NCBI RefSeq assembly: GCF_001894885.1
Contig: NZ_BCXB01000009.1
Coordinates: forward strand, 108,957 to 172,956
DNA: 64,000 nt
Reading direction: 5' to 3'
From: Rhodococcus marinonascens NBRC 14363
GTDB taxonomy: Bacteria; Actinomycetota; Actinomycetes; Mycobacteriales; Mycobacteriaceae
Shown piece after piece: positions 17,251-27,459 of this stretch. Every line of letters starts with the position of its first letter. Within the stretch, counting starts at the first letter, position 1. The translations under genes and the position numbers were made by a program. The notes beneath the pieces are model-generated. The model saw nothing but the letters and a program-made list of their open reading frames with translations, was not told the origin of the DNA and ran no database searches.

Positions 17251-18591
17251 ATGGATCGCCAAAAGGAATTCGTGCTTCGCACCCTCGAAGAGCGCGACAT
17301 TCGGTTCGTCCGATTGTGGTTCACGGATGTTCTCGGATACCTGAAATCGGTGGCGATCGCACCAGCGGAACTGGAGGGTGCCTTCGAGGAGGGGATCGGC
17401 TTCGACGGATCCGCGATCGAGGGCTTCGCCCGGGTTTCCGAGGCAGACACGGTCGCGAAACCGGACGCCTCCACCTTCCAGGTGCTGCCGTGGAGTTCGA
17501 GCAAGGGGCATCAGCACTCGGCCCGAATGTTCTGCGACATCGCGATGCCGGACGGCTCTCCGTCCTGGGCCGACTCGAGGCACGTGCTGCGTCGACAGTT
17601 GAACAAGGCCAGCGACCTGGGTTTCAGTTGCTACGTCCACCCCGAGATCGAGTTCTTCCTCATCGAGAACGGACCGATCGACGGCACGCCGCCCAAGCCC
17701 GCCGACTCCGGCGGCTACTTCGACCAGGCAGTCCACGACTCCGCCCCCAACTTCCGGCGACATGCCATCGATGCGCTCGAGTCGATGGGCATCTCCGTCG
17801 AGTTCAGCCACCATGAGGCCGCTCCCGGCCAGCAGGAGATCGACCTGCGATACGCGGATGCCCTGTCGATGGCAGACAATGTCATGACCTTCAGATACCT
17901 GGTCAAGGAGGTCGCGATCGCCGAGGGCGTTCGTGCCACCTTCATGCCGAAACCGTTCAGCGATCAGGCCGGCTCCGCGATGCACACACACATGAGCCTG
18001 TTCGAGGGCGATACCAACGCATTCCACGACCCGGATGATCCGATGCAACTGTCGGGCACCGGCAAGGCGTTCATCGCCGGAATCCTCGAGCACGCCAACG
18101 AGATTAGCGCCGTCACCAACCAGTGGGTGAACTCCTACAAGCGACTGATCCACAGCAGCGAAGCGCCAACCGCGGCGTCCTGGGGGCCGTCCAACCGGTC
18201 TGCACTGGTGCGGGTGCCGATGTACACGCGGAACAAGGCATCGTCGCGTCGCGTCGAGATCCGCAGCCCGGATTCGGCGTGCAACCCATACCTGACTTTT
18301 GCGGTGCTTCTCGCCGCTGGTCTGCGTGGTATCGAGAAGGGCTACGAGCTTCCGCCCGAGGCCGAGGACGACGTGTGGGCGTTGACGTCGGCCGAGCGCC
18401 GCGCCATGGGCTACCGGGAGCTTCCCACCAACCTCGATGGTGCGCTCCGTGTGATGGAGAAGTCGGAACTGGTCGCCGAGGCGCTCGGCGAGCACGTGTT
18501 CGAGTTCTTCCTACGCAACAAGCGGCGTGAGTGGGCGGAGTACCGGAGCCATGTGACACCGTTCGAGCTCGAGACCTATCTCGGGTTGTGA
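17251..18591 (+). CDS. glnA2: Glutamine synthetase GlnA2
   Basis: Class I glutamine synthetase of the actinobacterial GlnA2 group, 446 residues, the same length as M. tuberculosis GlnA2. The N-terminal beta-grasp contains the [12 protein letters not shown] loop. The catalytic barrel has [50 protein letters not shown] and [16 protein letters not shown]. It lacks the NLRPHPYEF adenylylation tyrosine loop seen in glnA1 here. ATG 17251 begins [14 protein letters not shown] as in orthologues. The glnE start overlaps its stop. GlnA2-type enzymes can make glutamine or related gamma-glutamyl amides; the physiological role is less clear than for GlnA1. Confidence 0.97.
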   Translation: MDRQKEFVLRTLEERDIRFVRLWFTDVLGYLKSVAIAPAELEGAFEEGIGFDGSAIEGFARVSEADTVAKPDASTFQVLPWSSSKGHQHSARMFCDIAMPDGSPSWADSRHVLRRQLNKASDLGFSCYVHPEIEFFLIENGPIDGTPPKPADSGGYFDQAVHDSAPNFRRHAIDALESMGISVEFSHHEAAPGQQEIDLRYADALSMADNVMTFRYLVKEVAIAEGVRATFMPKPFSDQAGSAMHTHMSLFEGDTNAFHDPDDPMQLSGTGKAFIAGILEHANEISAVTNQWVNSYKRLIHSSEAPTAASWGPSNRSALVRVPMYTRNKASSRRVEIRSPDSACNPYLTFAVLLAAGLRGIEKGYELPPEAEDDVWALTSAERRAMGYRELPTNLDGALRVMEKSELVAEALGEHVFEFFLRNKRREWAEYRSHVTPFELETYLGL

Positions 18592-21500
18592 GTAAGAAGA
18601 TGGTGAAGCCTCCGGCTGCGCGTTCCGCTGTACCAGGGCCCGGTCGTCTGGGCCTGGTCGAACCGACCGCGCCATCCGAGCTCGAGGATCTGGGCTGGGT
18701 TGGTGCCGACAGCATCGAACTGCTGTGGTCGCTGTCGCGGGCCGCGAATGCCGATCTCGCGCTCCGTACGCTGGTGCGGCTGAAAGACGGGCTCGGCGAG
18801 GGCTGGGCCGAACTCGACGCGGCGCTCCGCGCAGACAAGGGCATACGCGGTCGTCTACTCGGTCTGGTCGGTGCTTCCAGTGCGTTCGGCGACCACCTGG
18901 TCGCGGACCCGCTCTCCTGGAAGATCCTCGCCGGCGATGTCACGCTTTCGTCGAAGGAGGCGGCGACTGCCGCGCTGTTGGCCGCAGTCGGCGCCGAGCC
19001 GGAGGAGGGTGGTCATCCGGACGCCAACCTCTACCGGGCGACGGTCACTGGACCAGAGGCCATTGCAGCCCTGCGCAAGGCGTACCGCGACGAGTTGATG
19101 CTGCTCGCGGCCACCGACCTTGCGGCGACAGTCGAGAATGAACCGGTACTGCCATACCAGACGGTCGGCCACCAACTGTCCGATCTGGCGGATGCCGCCC
19201 TCGACGCTGCCCTCGCAGTAGCTGTCGCGACCGTGTGCCCGGATGTCCCCTGCCCGGTGCGCCTCGCCGTTATCGCCATGGGCAAATGTGGTGCGCGCGA
19301 ACTCAATTACGTAAGCGACGTAGACGTGGTCTTTGTCGCAGAACCGGCCAATACGACCGCCAGCCGAATAGCGGGCGAAATGGTGCGTATCGGGTCGTCG
19401 GCCTTCTTCGAAGTGGACGCCGCGCTACGGCCGGAGGGTAAGCGAGGGGAACTCGTCCGCACACTCGAGTCTCACGTCGCGTATTACAAGCGTTGGGCCA
19501 AGACCTGGGAATTCCAAGCACTGCTCAAGGCTCGCCCGATGATCGGAGACGCCGACCTCGGTCAGAGATATGTCGACGCACTGAGCCCGATGGTGTGGAT
19601 CGCATCCGAGCGTGAGGATTTCGTTCCCGAGGTGCAGGAGATGCGCCGCCGAGTGGAGCGGATGGTTCCCCCTGAACTCCGAGAACGCGAACTGAAGTTG
19701 GGGCGGGGCGGCTTGCGTGACGTCGAGTTCGCCGTCCAACTCCTTCAACTCGTCCACGGCCGCGCCGACGATGCGTTGCACGTCCAGAGCACGATCGACG
19801 CCCTGACGGCGCTCGCCGCGGGCGGTTACGTCGGTCGTGACGATGCCGCGAATCTTGCTGCATCCTACGAGTTCCTGCGGTTGCTCGAACATCGGTTGCA
19901 GTTGCAGAAACTCCGGCGTACGCACACCCTGCCGCCGGCGGACGACGACGAAGCGTTGCGCTGGCTGGCGCGGGCAGCGCATATGCGACCCGACGGGAGC
20001 AAGGATTCACTCGGGGTCCTCAACGCGGAAATCAAGCGCAATGCGCACCGGGTGAGGCGGCTGCACGCAAAGCTGTTCTACCGTCCGCTGCTCGAATCGG
20101 TGGCGCGCATGGACAAGGACGCCCTGCGACTGGGCCCGGACGCGGCCATCCGCCAGCTGGCGGCCTTGGGCTACACCACCCCCGAAAATGCACTCGGGCA
20201 CCTCACCGCTCTCACCGGCGGTGGGTCTCGCAAGGGGCGGATCCAGGCGATGCTACTGCCAACGCTACTCGAATACCTCGGTGACACAGCGGATCCCGAT
20301 GCAGGGCTACTCGCGTACCGGCGGCTGTCGGAGGCGATGACCGACCGGATCTGGTTCCTTCGTCTGCTGCGTGACGAGGCTTCGGTCGCCGAGCGCTTGA
20401 TGACCGTACTGGGGTCCTCGGCCTACATCCCGGATCTGCTGATCAAGGCACCGGACGTCGTTCGACTGTTCGCGGATTCGCCGGGTGGGCCGCGTCTGCT
20501 GGAATCGAAGCCCGAGGACGTCGCCCGCGGCATCCTCACCGCTTCGGCGCGGCACGACGACCCCGCACGCGCGATCGGCGCCGCTCGGTCTCTGCGCCGA
20601 TACGAGTTGGCCCGCATCGCCTCTGCCGACGTCCTCGGCATGCTCGATGTGCCCGGCGTGTGCCGCGCATTGTCGTCCGTGTGGGCTGCCGTGCTGAACA
20701 CCGCTCTCTCCGCGGTGATCAAGGCGAGCGAGAAGGAACTCGGCACGCCTGCTCCCGCCATCTTCACGGTGATCGGGATGGGCCGTCTTGGCGGTGGCGA
20801 ACTCGGGTACGGATCGGACGCCGACGTCCTCTTCGTGTGCGAACCTCATGAAGGGATCGACGAGACTGTCGCCGTCAAATGGGCGAACAGTATCGCCGAC
20901 AAGGTTCGCAAGCTGCTCGGCGCACCCAGTACCGACCCGCCGCTCGAGGTCGACACCGGACTGCGACCGGAGGGACGCAACGGACCGGTGGTGCGCACAC
21001 TGGCGTCGTACGAGGCGTACTACGCGAACTGGGCGCAGGCCTGGGAGATTCAGGCGTTGCTCCGCGCTCATCACATCGCGGGCGACGCAGACCTCGGTCT
21101 GCGCTTTCTGCACATGATCGACAAGACGCGCTATCCGGCAGGTGGGGTGTCGGAGCAGGCGGTTCGTGAGATCCGGCGGATCAAGGCCCGGATCGACTCC
21201 GAGCGCCTGCCTCGGGGGGCCGACCCCGCGACCCACACCAAGCTCGGACGAGGCGGTCTCGCCGACATCGAGTGGACCGTACAACTGATCCAGCTTCGGT
21301 ATGCCCACGAGATCGAGTCGCTCCACAACACGTCGACGCTCGAGACCCTCGACGCCATCGGTGCGTCCGAGTTGCTCAGCGACTCGGACATCGAACTGCT
21401 GCGGGACGCGTGGATCACCGCGACGAAAGCGCGCAACTGCCTGGTCCTCGTTCGTGGCAAGCCCACTGATCAACTTCCCGGCTCGGGGCGCGTCCTGTCT

Positions 21501-21614
21501 GCGGTCGCGCAGATCGCAGGCTGGGGCGGCGACGATGCCGGCGAGTTCCTGGACCACTACCTGCGGGTGACCCGACGGGCCAAGGCCGTGGTGGAGAGGG
21601 TTTTCGGGGAGTGA
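18588..21614 (+). CDS. glnE: Glutamine-synthetase adenylyltransferase/deadenylyltransferase
   Basis: Bifunctional regulator that adenylylates and deadenylylates the tyrosine of GlnA1 according to nitrogen status. The 1008-residue protein has two nucleotidyltransferase domains, each with the G-G-E-x(3)-SDxD signature: [15 protein letters not shown] at about 234-248 and [15 protein letters not shown] at about 734-748. Each is followed by a helical GlnD-UR-like domain ([22 protein letters not shown]). GTG 18588 overlaps the glnA2 stop; ATG 18600 is possible. Its substrate gene glnA1 lies 10 kb downstream on the other strand, separated by accessory DNA. Confidence 0.98.
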   Translation: MSKKMVKPPAARSAVPGPGRLGLVEPTAPSELEDLGWVGADSIELLWSLSRAANADLALRTLVRLKDGLGEGWAELDAALRADKGIRGRLLGLVGASSAFGDHLVADPLSWKILAGDVTLSSKEAATAALLAAVGAEPEEGGHPDANLYRATVTGPEAIAALRKAYRDELMLLAATDLAATVENEPVLPYQTVGHQLSDLADAALDAALAVAVATVCPDVPCPVRLAVIAMGKCGARELNYVSDVDVVFVAEPANTTASRIAGEMVRIGSSAFFEVDAALRPEGKRGELVRTLESHVAYYKRWAKTWEFQALLKARPMIGDADLGQRYVDALSPMVWIASEREDFVPEVQEMRRRVERMVPPELRERELKLGRGGLRDVEFAVQLLQLVHGRADDALHVQSTIDALTALAAGGYVGRDDAANLAASYEFLRLLEHRLQLQKLRRTHTLPPADDDEALRWLARAAHMRPDGSKDSLGVLNAEIKRNAHRVRRLHAKLFYRPLLESVARMDKDALRLGPDAAIRQLAALGYTTPENALGHLTALTGGGSRKGRIQAMLLPTLLEYLGDTADPDAGLLAYRRLSEAMTDRIWFLRLLRDEASVAERLMTVLGSSAYIPDLLIKAPDVVRLFADSPGGPRLLESKPEDVARGILTASARHDDPARAIGAARSLRRYELARIASADVLGMLDVPGVCRALSSVWAAVLNTALSAVIKASEKELGTPAPAIFTVIGMGRLGGGELGYGSDADVLFVCEPHEGIDETVAVKWANSIADKVRKLLGAPSTDPPLEVDTGLRPEGRNGPVVRTLASYEAYYANWAQAWEIQALLRAHHIAGDADLGLRFLHMIDKTRYPAGGVSEQAVREIRRIKARIDSERLPRGADPATHTKLGRGGLADIEWTVQLIQLRYAHEIESLHNTSTLETLDAIGASELLSDSDIELLRDAWITATKARNCLVLVRGKPTDQLPGSGRVLSAVAQIAGWGGDDAGEFLDHYLRVTRRAKAVVERVFGE

Positions 21615-21621
21615 CCGCCGC

Positions 21622-22593
21622 GTGAGAGCGGCAGTGACCTGGGGTGCTCGCGCGCTGGCCGCGCTCGGCTGGCTCGCGGTGGCAGTCGGAGTCCTCGGCG
21701 TCGCTCTGAGATTTTTCGACGTGCAGAACCAGCGACTGCTCATTCTGGCGTCGGCTGCGCCCTACCTGATGGCGGGTGCCGCAGTCGGGGTGGTGCTTCT
21801 GGGACTGACCCGGCACTGGGTCGGTTTCGCGGTTGCGCTGACTGTGGCCGTGGCGGCCACGCTGTCGCAGGGTCCGCTGTACGTGGCAAACGACACGGTG
21901 ACTGCGTCGGGGCCGAAACTGACGGTGATGCAGGCCAATATCTGGCTCGGTAATGCCGACGCCGCCTCTCTGGTCCGGCAGATCCGCGACCGCGATGTCG
22001 ACGTCCTCGCCGTCAACGAACTGACACCCGAGGCCGTCGATCGGTTGGTGGGCGCGGGAATCGAATCGACGCTGCCGTTCTCGTTCCTGATGCCGGGAAT
22101 CGCCGGCGAGGGAACTGGTATCTGGAGTCGATACTCGCTCTCCGACAAAGTCCACTATTCGGAATTCATCCTGTCTGCGTTGTCGGCCCGGGTGAACCTC
22201 TCGGATGACGTGAGTACGGCGCTGTACGCGTTTCACCCGGTCCCGCCGTGGCCCACGGATCCCTCGGTCTGGTCGGGGGAGATGGATCGCATCGAGGCCA
22301 TTCTCGATGCGATTCCCGCAGACTCTGGGCCGGTAATCGTCAGCGGCGACTTCAACGCAACCCGCGACCACGTGAAGTACCGGAACCTCGTGACGGGACG
22401 ATACCGGGACGCCGCTGATCAAGCCGGTGCGGGGATCCAGAACACCTATCCGGCCGACCGGCAGCCGTTTCCGCCGATGATCGCGATCGATCACATCGCC
22501 ATGAGTGGGGCGCAGGCGCAGTCGGTGGAGTCGGTGGTGTTGGAGGGTTCGGATCACCGCGGCTTGATCGCGAAGATCGTCCTCGCGAACTGA
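21622..22593 (+). CDS. Membrane-anchored endonuclease/exonuclease/phosphatase-family protein
   Basis: A 323-residue protein with about three N-terminal membrane segments (residues 8-95) and an extracytoplasmic EEP-fold domain. Catalytic motifs are VMQANIWLGN, VLAVNELTPE (metal-binding Glu), VVSGDFNATRDH-like DFNAT, AIDHIAMS and GSDHRGL. The fold occurs in nucleases, phosphodiesterases and lipid phosphatases; substrate unknown. The GTG start at 21622 is 7 bases after glnE, so it is probably co-transcribed. It faces tail to tail with the ABC-transporter operon 27 bases on. Confidence 0.88.
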   Translation: MRAAVTWGARALAALGWLAVAVGVLGVALRFFDVQNQRLLILASAAPYLMAGAAVGVVLLGLTRHWVGFAVALTVAVAATLSQGPLYVANDTVTASGPKLTVMQANIWLGNADAASLVRQIRDRDVDVLAVNELTPEAVDRLVGAGIESTLPFSFLMPGIAGEGTGIWSRYSLSDKVHYSEFILSALSARVNLSDDVSTALYAFHPVPPWPTDPSVWSGEMDRIEAILDAIPADSGPVIVSGDFNATRDHVKYRNLVTGRYRDAADQAGAGIQNTYPADRQPFPPMIAIDHIAMSGAQAQSVESVVLEGSDHRGLIAKIVLAN

Positions 22594-22620
22594 ACGTGGC
22601 GCGGAGGAGGCGCCCGGCGG

Positions 22621-23598
22621 TCACGGGAGCGTGATAAATCCCTTGTCCACCAGCCAGTCACGCGCGACGTTCGCAGGCTCCTCACCCTCGACGTCGACCC
22701 GACGATTCAGTTCGGTGATCTCCGCGGTGGTCAGCGCGGCGGAGACGGGGGCCATCACCTCGGCTACCTGAGGGTGGGCATCGGCGAAATCCTTGCGCAT
22801 CACGATGGCGGGGTTGTAGTTCGGGAAGAAGTGGAGGTCATCCTCGAGTATCAGGAGATCGAGCGCGATGATGCGCCCGTCCGTGGTGAACACCTCGCCG
22901 AACCTACACGACGTTCCGCGCGCGATCGCCTCGTAGATGATGCCCGTCTGCAGGATGTTGGGGTGCACGCGGGCAAGGTCGAAACCGTATCTGGCTGCCA
23001 TACCGGCAAATCCGTCCTGCCGGACAAGGAACTCGCTTTCCATGCAGGTCGACGCTGCCTTAGGGTCGGCCTCGATCAGGTCTGTGTACTGAGACAAGGT
23101 GGTGATCCCGGTCTCGTCTGCGGTCTGCCTGCTCATGGCGAGCGCATATGTGTTGTCCATCGGTGCGGGGTCGACCCATACCATTCCGTTGCGTTCGAGA
23201 TCCTCGTCCCGGACTGCCTCGAACTGCGCAGTGGCTCCAGGGACTGGCGTTTCGTGGCCGAGATAGTTGATCCAGCCTGTCCCGGTGTACTCGTAGGTGA
23301 TGTCGATCTGGCCGCTCTCTTGGGCGTCGCGCGTGCTGTTGCTCCCCGCGATGTTGGTGAGGTCGCGCACGTCGGCGCCGGCGGCGCTGAGTGCGAACTC
23401 GATGAGGTAGCCGAGGATGACCTGCTCGGTGTAGTCCTTCGAGCCGACGGTGATCTTCACGTTCTCGAGGTCTGGAACGGGCGTTATGCTGCCCGGCCCA
23501 ACCGCCAGCGGCAGTGCTCCGCCGGATTGGAGGCCACAGGACGCCAGGGTGAGGGTGGCGAGTGCGGATGCCACGAGGATGCGCCGGAATTTCCTCAT
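22621..23598 (-). CDS. Quaternary-amine ABC transporter substrate-binding lipoprotein
   Basis: Substrate-binding protein of the OpuCC/ProX/OsmX group, 325 residues, with a lipobox LASC near residue 20. The mature domain begins ITVGSKDYTEQVILGYLIEFAL, and TYEYTGTGWINYLG is the characteristic ligand-binding region of glycine-betaine/choline proteins. It is encoded last in a four-gene operon: permease, ATPase, permease, binding protein. The ATG at 23598 overlaps the upstream permease stop by one base. Likely ligands are betaine, choline or carnitine, inferred from family; a choline uptake role for nitrogen or osmoprotection is possible. Confidence 0.9.
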   Translation of the reverse strand: MRKFRRILVASALATLTLASCGLQSGGALPLAVGPGSITPVPDLENVKITVGSKDYTEQVILGYLIEFALSAAGADVRDLTNIAGSNSTRDAQESGQIDITYEYTGTGWINYLGHETPVPGATAQFEAVRDEDLERNGMVWVDPAPMDNTYALAMSRQTADETGITTLSQYTDLIEADPKAASTCMESEFLVRQDGFAGMAARYGFDLARVHPNILQTGIIYEAIARGTSCRFGEVFTTDGRIIALDLLILEDDLHFFPNYNPAIVMRKDFADAHPQVAEVMAPVSAALTTAEITELNRRVDVEGEEPANVARDWLVDKGFITLP

Positions 23599-24374
23599 CA
23601 GCGCAGGCCCTTCGGACCGAGGAACTCTTCGGCGAGAGCGCCGCACCAGTCGACGAGCAGTGCGAGCGAAACGGCGAGCACGGCGCCGACGACCAGCGTG
23701 ACGTTGTCACGCAACCTGTACCCGGTGTCGATGAGGATTCCGAGACCCCCCGCGCTGACGAGGAAGCTGAGTGTCGCTGTTCCGACGGCGAGGACGAGAG
23801 CTGTGCGCAACCCCGCGAGGATGTACGGGACGGCGAGCGGCAATTCGACTTTGCGCAGTACCCGACGAGCGGTCATGCCCTGTCCGCGTCCGGCGTCGAT
23901 GACCGCAGGATCGACCTCATGAAGACCAAGCATCGTGTTCCGCAGAACAGGCAGGAGTGAGTAGAACGCGATGGGGAGAACGCCGATCCAGAACCCGGTC
24001 GTCTTCGTGGCGAGGAAGAGCAGGACGAGCAGTCCGATGGCAGGAGCGGCCTGCCCGATATTGGCGATCCCGATGAAGATCGGTGCCAGCTTTGTGAACC
24101 CGGGTCGCGTCAGCAGGATGCCGAGTGGAACGGCGACGGCAACGACGATCGCGACGACGGCGACAGTGATGAGCACGTGCTCCCGCGTCCGCTCCGCGAT
24201 ATTGGCCGCGTTGATGCTGACCTTCTGGGTGGCGCTGAGGTCGCGGGTGAAGGCCCATCCGAGAACTCCGACGACGAGGATCAAGATGAGGATCGGCTGG
24301 ACGAACAATCTGCCCCGCTCCGAACGCCGATCGGTCGGAGCCGCGTTTGTGGGATCGACGAGGGCGGCAGTCAT
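23598..24374 (-). CDS. Quaternary-amine ABC transporter permease (second)
   Basis: A 258-residue inner-membrane permease of the ProW/OpuCB-OpuCD family with about six hydrophobic segments. The EAA-type loop is in VDPAVIDAGRGQGMTARRVLRKVELPLAVPYILAG; the shortest identifying part is the DAGRGQGM segment. It has a longer hydrophilic N-terminus than the first permease (LSATQKVSINAANIAERTREH precedes the core), which suggests a heteromeric channel. ATG 24374 overlaps the stop of the ATPase gene, and its own stop overlaps the binding-protein start. Confidence 0.9.
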   Translation of the reverse strand: MTAALVDPTNAAPTDRRSERGRLFVQPILILILVVGVLGWAFTRDLSATQKVSINAANIAERTREHVLITVAVVAIVVAVAVPLGILLTRPGFTKLAPIFIGIANIGQAAPAIGLLVLLFLATKTTGFWIGVLPIAFYSLLPVLRNTMLGLHEVDPAVIDAGRGQGMTARRVLRKVELPLAVPYILAGLRTALVLAVGTATLSFLVSAGGLGILIDTGYRLRDNVTLVVGAVLAVSLALLVDWCGALAEEFLGPKGLR

Positions 24375-25591
24375 GACGATGCCCCGCCTGCACGTGCCAC
24401 GCCGCCGTTGCCGGCTTCCTCAGTACTCGAGTGTTCCTCGCGCATGGCGGACAGATGGTTGACCAGGGTGTCGATCGTGATCAGGCCCCGGTATTCATTT
24501 CTGCGCCCCGTGACCACAGTAGAGGCGCTACTCTCCGCGAGCAGAGCCTCCAGAGCATCCTGCAGCGTGGACTGGGTGGAGACGGACGCGCCGATCGGAT
24601 TTCCGACGTCGCGTAGCGAGGTGGCATTGGTGAGGTGGTTGTGTGACACCCACCGGATGGGGCGATCTCGGACGTCGAGAATCAATCCCCACTTGACTTT
24701 GCGTCGGGCGATTTCGGCGCGCAGTTCTTCGATCGAGCCGTCGGAGTACGCGGTGGGGCACTCCAGTAACTCGACGTCCCGGACCCGGGTCAGGGTCAGT
24801 TGCTTGAGGGATGCGTCCGCGCCGACGAACCCCGCGACCATGTCATTGGCAGGATTGGCGAGGATCGCTTCCGGGGAGTCGTACTGCATGATGTGTGACT
24901 GATTGCCCAGCACCGCGATTCGGTCGCCCAGCTTGACTGCCTCGTTGAAGTCGTGGGTGACGAAGACAATCGTTTTGCCCAGGTCGGACTGCAGCCGCAT
25001 CAATTCGTCCTGTAGCAGGCCGCGCGTGATCGGGTCGACTGCGCCGAAGGGTTCGTCCATCAGCAGCACGGGAGGATCGGCCGCCAACGCACGCGCCACT
25101 CCGACCCGTTGCTGCTGGCCGCCCGACAGTTGTCGTGGGTAGCGGTCGCGGTAGAGGCCCGGTTCGAGTCCGACCAGGTCAAGCATCTCGTCGGTGCGTT
25201 CGGCGATCTTCTTCTTGTTCCAGCCGATCAGCCCGAGGACGGTGCCGACGTTCTTCGCGATGGTGAGATGCGGAAACAGTCCCGCCTGCTGGATCGAGTA
25301 GCCGATGCCCCGACGCAACTTGTCCGGGTTGATGGACAGGGCATCGATGCCGCCGATCGTGATTTTCCCCGACGTCGGTTCGATGAGCCGGTTGATCATG
25401 CGCATCGTGGTGGTCTTGCCGCAGCCTGACGGTCCGACGAACACGACGATCTCGCCGGCGGGGATGTGCATCGATACGTTGTCGACGGCGGCCTCCGCCT
25501 GCCCCGGGTACTTCTTGACGACGTCTTCGAGGACGATGTCCACGCCCGAGACAGTGCGGCCCTTGGTGCGAGATGGGTCGAGATCAGTCAC
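24371..25591 (-). CDS. Quaternary-amine ABC transporter ATPase with CBS domains
   Basis: ATP-binding subunit of the OpuCA/ProV type, 406 residues. It shows Walker A GPSGCGKTT (about 51-59), signature LSGGQQQR (about 151), Walker B VLLMDEP (about 173-179) and the switch His in VFVTHDF. The C-terminal third (from about 290) carries paired CBS-like repeats, including GLILDVRDRPIRWV and YRGLITIDTLVNHL. In OpuA-type systems the CBS pair senses ionic strength or a nucleotide, so osmotic gating is plausible. GTG 25591 overlaps the upstream permease end by 8 bases; GTG 25555 is an alternative. Confidence 0.92.
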   Translation of the reverse strand: MTDLDPSRTKGRTVSGVDIVLEDVVKKYPGQAEAAVDNVSMHIPAGEIVVFVGPSGCGKTTTMRMINRLIEPTSGKITIGGIDALSINPDKLRRGIGYSIQQAGLFPHLTIAKNVGTVLGLIGWNKKKIAERTDEMLDLVGLEPGLYRDRYPRQLSGGQQQRVGVARALAADPPVLLMDEPFGAVDPITRGLLQDELMRLQSDLGKTIVFVTHDFNEAVKLGDRIAVLGNQSHIMQYDSPEAILANPANDMVAGFVGADASLKQLTLTRVRDVELLECPTAYSDGSIEELRAEIARRKVKWGLILDVRDRPIRWVSHNHLTNATSLRDVGNPIGASVSTQSTLQDALEALLAESSASTVVTGRRNEYRGLITIDTLVNHLSAMREEHSSTEEAGNGGVARAGGASS

Positions 25592-26351
25592 GGATCCCCC
25601 TGGAGGTGGTGAGTTTGCCGACGATGACGTAGATGCCGTCGAGTACAAGAGCGAGGAGCACGATGAGAACAGTCCCGGTCAGGGCCTGCGGTACCGCTGT
25701 CGGACTGCCGACGCGGGAGAGTCCAGAGAAGATGAGATTGCCGAGCCCCGGACCCTTGGCGTACGCGGCAATGGCGAGGATGCCCATCAGCATCTGCGTG
25801 CTCACACGCATACCGGTAAGGATAGTCGGCCAGGCGAGCGGAAGTTCGATCCTGGTCAGCACCGTTGCGCGGCTCATTCCCACTCCGCGGGCCGCATCGG
25901 TGACGGCCGGATCGACCGAGGCGAGCCCGAGGATGGTGTTCCGGATGATCGGTAGTAGCGCATACAGCACGAGCGCCGTCACCGTTGGAGCCACGCCCAA
26001 CCCCATGATCGGGATCAGCATGCCGAGTAGCGCGAACGACGGGATGGTGAGGATCGTGCTTGCCACCGCGGTCGCGATGGCAGAGCCCGCCGGGCTGCGG
26101 TACACGAGTATCCCGATCGCCACCGCGACGATCGTGGCGATGACCACCGACTGAACGACGGCACTGACGTGTAGATAGGAGTCGGTCAGGAGTTGCTGCC
26201 TCCGGGAGGAGACAAAATCCCACAGTTGCGCGATGTCCAACCGCCGGCCCCTCTTCCCAGTGCTCGTTCGAGAAATACCGTCTGTTAGCTTTTTGCGTTG
26301 CTCCGGATCACTCGCAGGCGCAGCCTGTCGCCAGAAATCCAGGAGCGTCAT
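25584..26351 (-). CDS. Quaternary-amine ABC transporter permease (first)
   Basis: A 255-residue permease heading the operon. It has about six membrane segments and the EAA-type loop DAARGVGMSRATVLTRIELP. Its N-terminus is hydrophilic (about 60 residues) with basic RRQQLL before the first membrane segment. It starts at ATG 26351. The promoter must lie in the 26352-26784 region, which is shared with the divergent secreted-protein gene. Together with the second permease it would form the channel. Confidence 0.9.
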   Translation of the reverse strand: MTLLDFWRQAAPASDPEQRKKLTDGISRTSTGKRGRRLDIAQLWDFVSSRRQQLLTDSYLHVSAVVQSVVIATIVAVAIGILVYRSPAGSAIATAVASTILTIPSFALLGMLIPIMGLGVAPTVTALVLYALLPIIRNTILGLASVDPAVTDAARGVGMSRATVLTRIELPLAWPTILTGMRVSTQMLMGILAIAAYAKGPGLGNLIFSGLSRVGSPTAVPQALTGTVLIVLLALVLDGIYVIVGKLTTSRGIRD

Positions 26352-26784
26352 GCGACGCTCCTGGTCGTGAGGGTGACGCTGCGTACCGCGGTTAACTCTG
26401 CCACGGTGTCACCAACTTCGCTCGCTGGTTGAGCGCTTACCGGGCATGCAGGCCGTCACCGCGCCAGCACTCTGTGCGTTCACTGGATCGGGAATGTCAC
26501 ACCACTGCCGGCGAGCCGGGGGACGACGCGGTTTCCGAAGCCCCGCACCGTCCGGTGACCGTGCACCTGCCGAACGAGGTGATGAAGCGGAAAAATGCCC
26601 CTCACCCGCGCGACTAGCCGTTCTCATCAAGGAGTCCTACTGTGTGAACCGTATGGAGTTTGGCGCCGTTTTTGATCAGTAGCTGCTGCGGCCATGGCAA
26701 TCGCCGGTGGAGGGCGTGACTGGGGTCAACCGGACTCTTTGCCCAGTACCGACCGAGAAAGCATCTACTGACTGAGGTGAAAAT
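26352..26784. other. Divergent intergenic region, ABC operon / secreted protein
   Basis: No gene with convincing codon use was found. An AAGGAGTCC at about 26628 precedes a nine-codon frame at 26653-26682 (MEFGAVFDQ). It may be the start of a lost gene or chance. Promoters for the operon (minus) and for the secreted protein (plus) are expected here but are not assigned. Confidence 0.4.
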
Positions 26785-27090
26785 ATGCGCGGACCAACAA
26801 GCGCCGTGGTGGCTGCCGGACTCGTAGCCACGGGACTGGTGTTCGGGTCACCCACCGCACAAGCAGACGGCACCACGTACGTTGGGCCATCGTCCCTGGA
26901 CATTTTCATCTCGGACAATTGCGGGTTCGGTGCAACCACGGTCAGCGATGCGTGGGCAGGCGGCTTTTGTGATAATCCAGCGGTGCCGACTGGCCAGCAC
27001 TTCCACTGTGAGTGGCAGGGCGGGTTCTCTACCTTCCGGTCCTGCGACTGGCGCTGGGCCGACAACACCCTTGCACCACCACCGGCCTAG
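26785..27090 (+). CDS. Small secreted cysteine-containing protein
   Basis: A 101-residue precursor with a clear Sec signal peptide (VVAAGLVATGLVFGSPTAQA, cleavage expected before DG, about residue 28). The mature part is about 73 residues and holds four Cys (DNCGF, GFCDN, FHCEW, RSCDW), enough for two disulfides, many aromatic residues and a Pro-rich end. ATG 26785 follows GAGGTGA at an ideal distance. No family is recognised. Similar short secreted proteins occur in rhodococci and mycobacteria without assigned roles. It stands alone between the ABC operon and the hydantoinase genes. Confidence 0.75.
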   Translation: MRGPTSAVVAAGLVATGLVFGSPTAQADGTTYVGPSSLDIFISDNCGFGATTVSDAWAGGFCDNPAVPTGQHFHCEWQGGFSTFRSCDWRWADNTLAPPPA

Positions 27091-27459
27091 GAACGTGTTC
27101 GGAATATTTCGAATGCCAGGGAGTGGTGGCGGGCTCCTGATCGGCCATCCATAACCAACGGGCTTGGGGGAGCGGGTTGGGCAGTCAGAGTGCCCCACAG
27201 CCCTTCCGGTCGGGGGCTGCCCTAGGTCACTGCAGGTACGCCTCTGTCCTGCAATAACATCCCCACGCTCTCGCCTTGGGCGCTGGCCGCCGCAGCAGCT
27301 ACACCCTCAGCAAGTTCTGGGCGAGTTGGAACGGAAGCAGCCGCGCCTGCGCTATCTGGTGAGCGGCACATTGCGTAGAGTGTTGATGAGTGTGCGAGGC
27401 GTGTGGCCCACCAGTTTGTTTGGGTGACATGCGATGAAGCGCGGTCGGGTGAGTGAAGT
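27091..27459. other. Leader region upstream of hyuA
   Basis: No supported gene. A near-palindrome TTCGGAATATTTCGAA lies just after the secreted-protein gene, around 27109-27124. The region probably carries the hyuA promoter. No adjacent regulator gene is present. Confidence 0.4.

Noticed and set aside
26653..26682. Nine-codon frame MEFGAVFDQ after an AAGGAG
   Set aside because: It resembles the first residues of some flavin-dependent oxidoreductases but stops at once. Too short to call a gene or a pseudogene.
27109..27124. Near-palindrome after the secreted-protein gene as an operator
   Set aside because: One imperfect 16-base palindrome without a partner or adjacent regulator is not enough to call a binding site.
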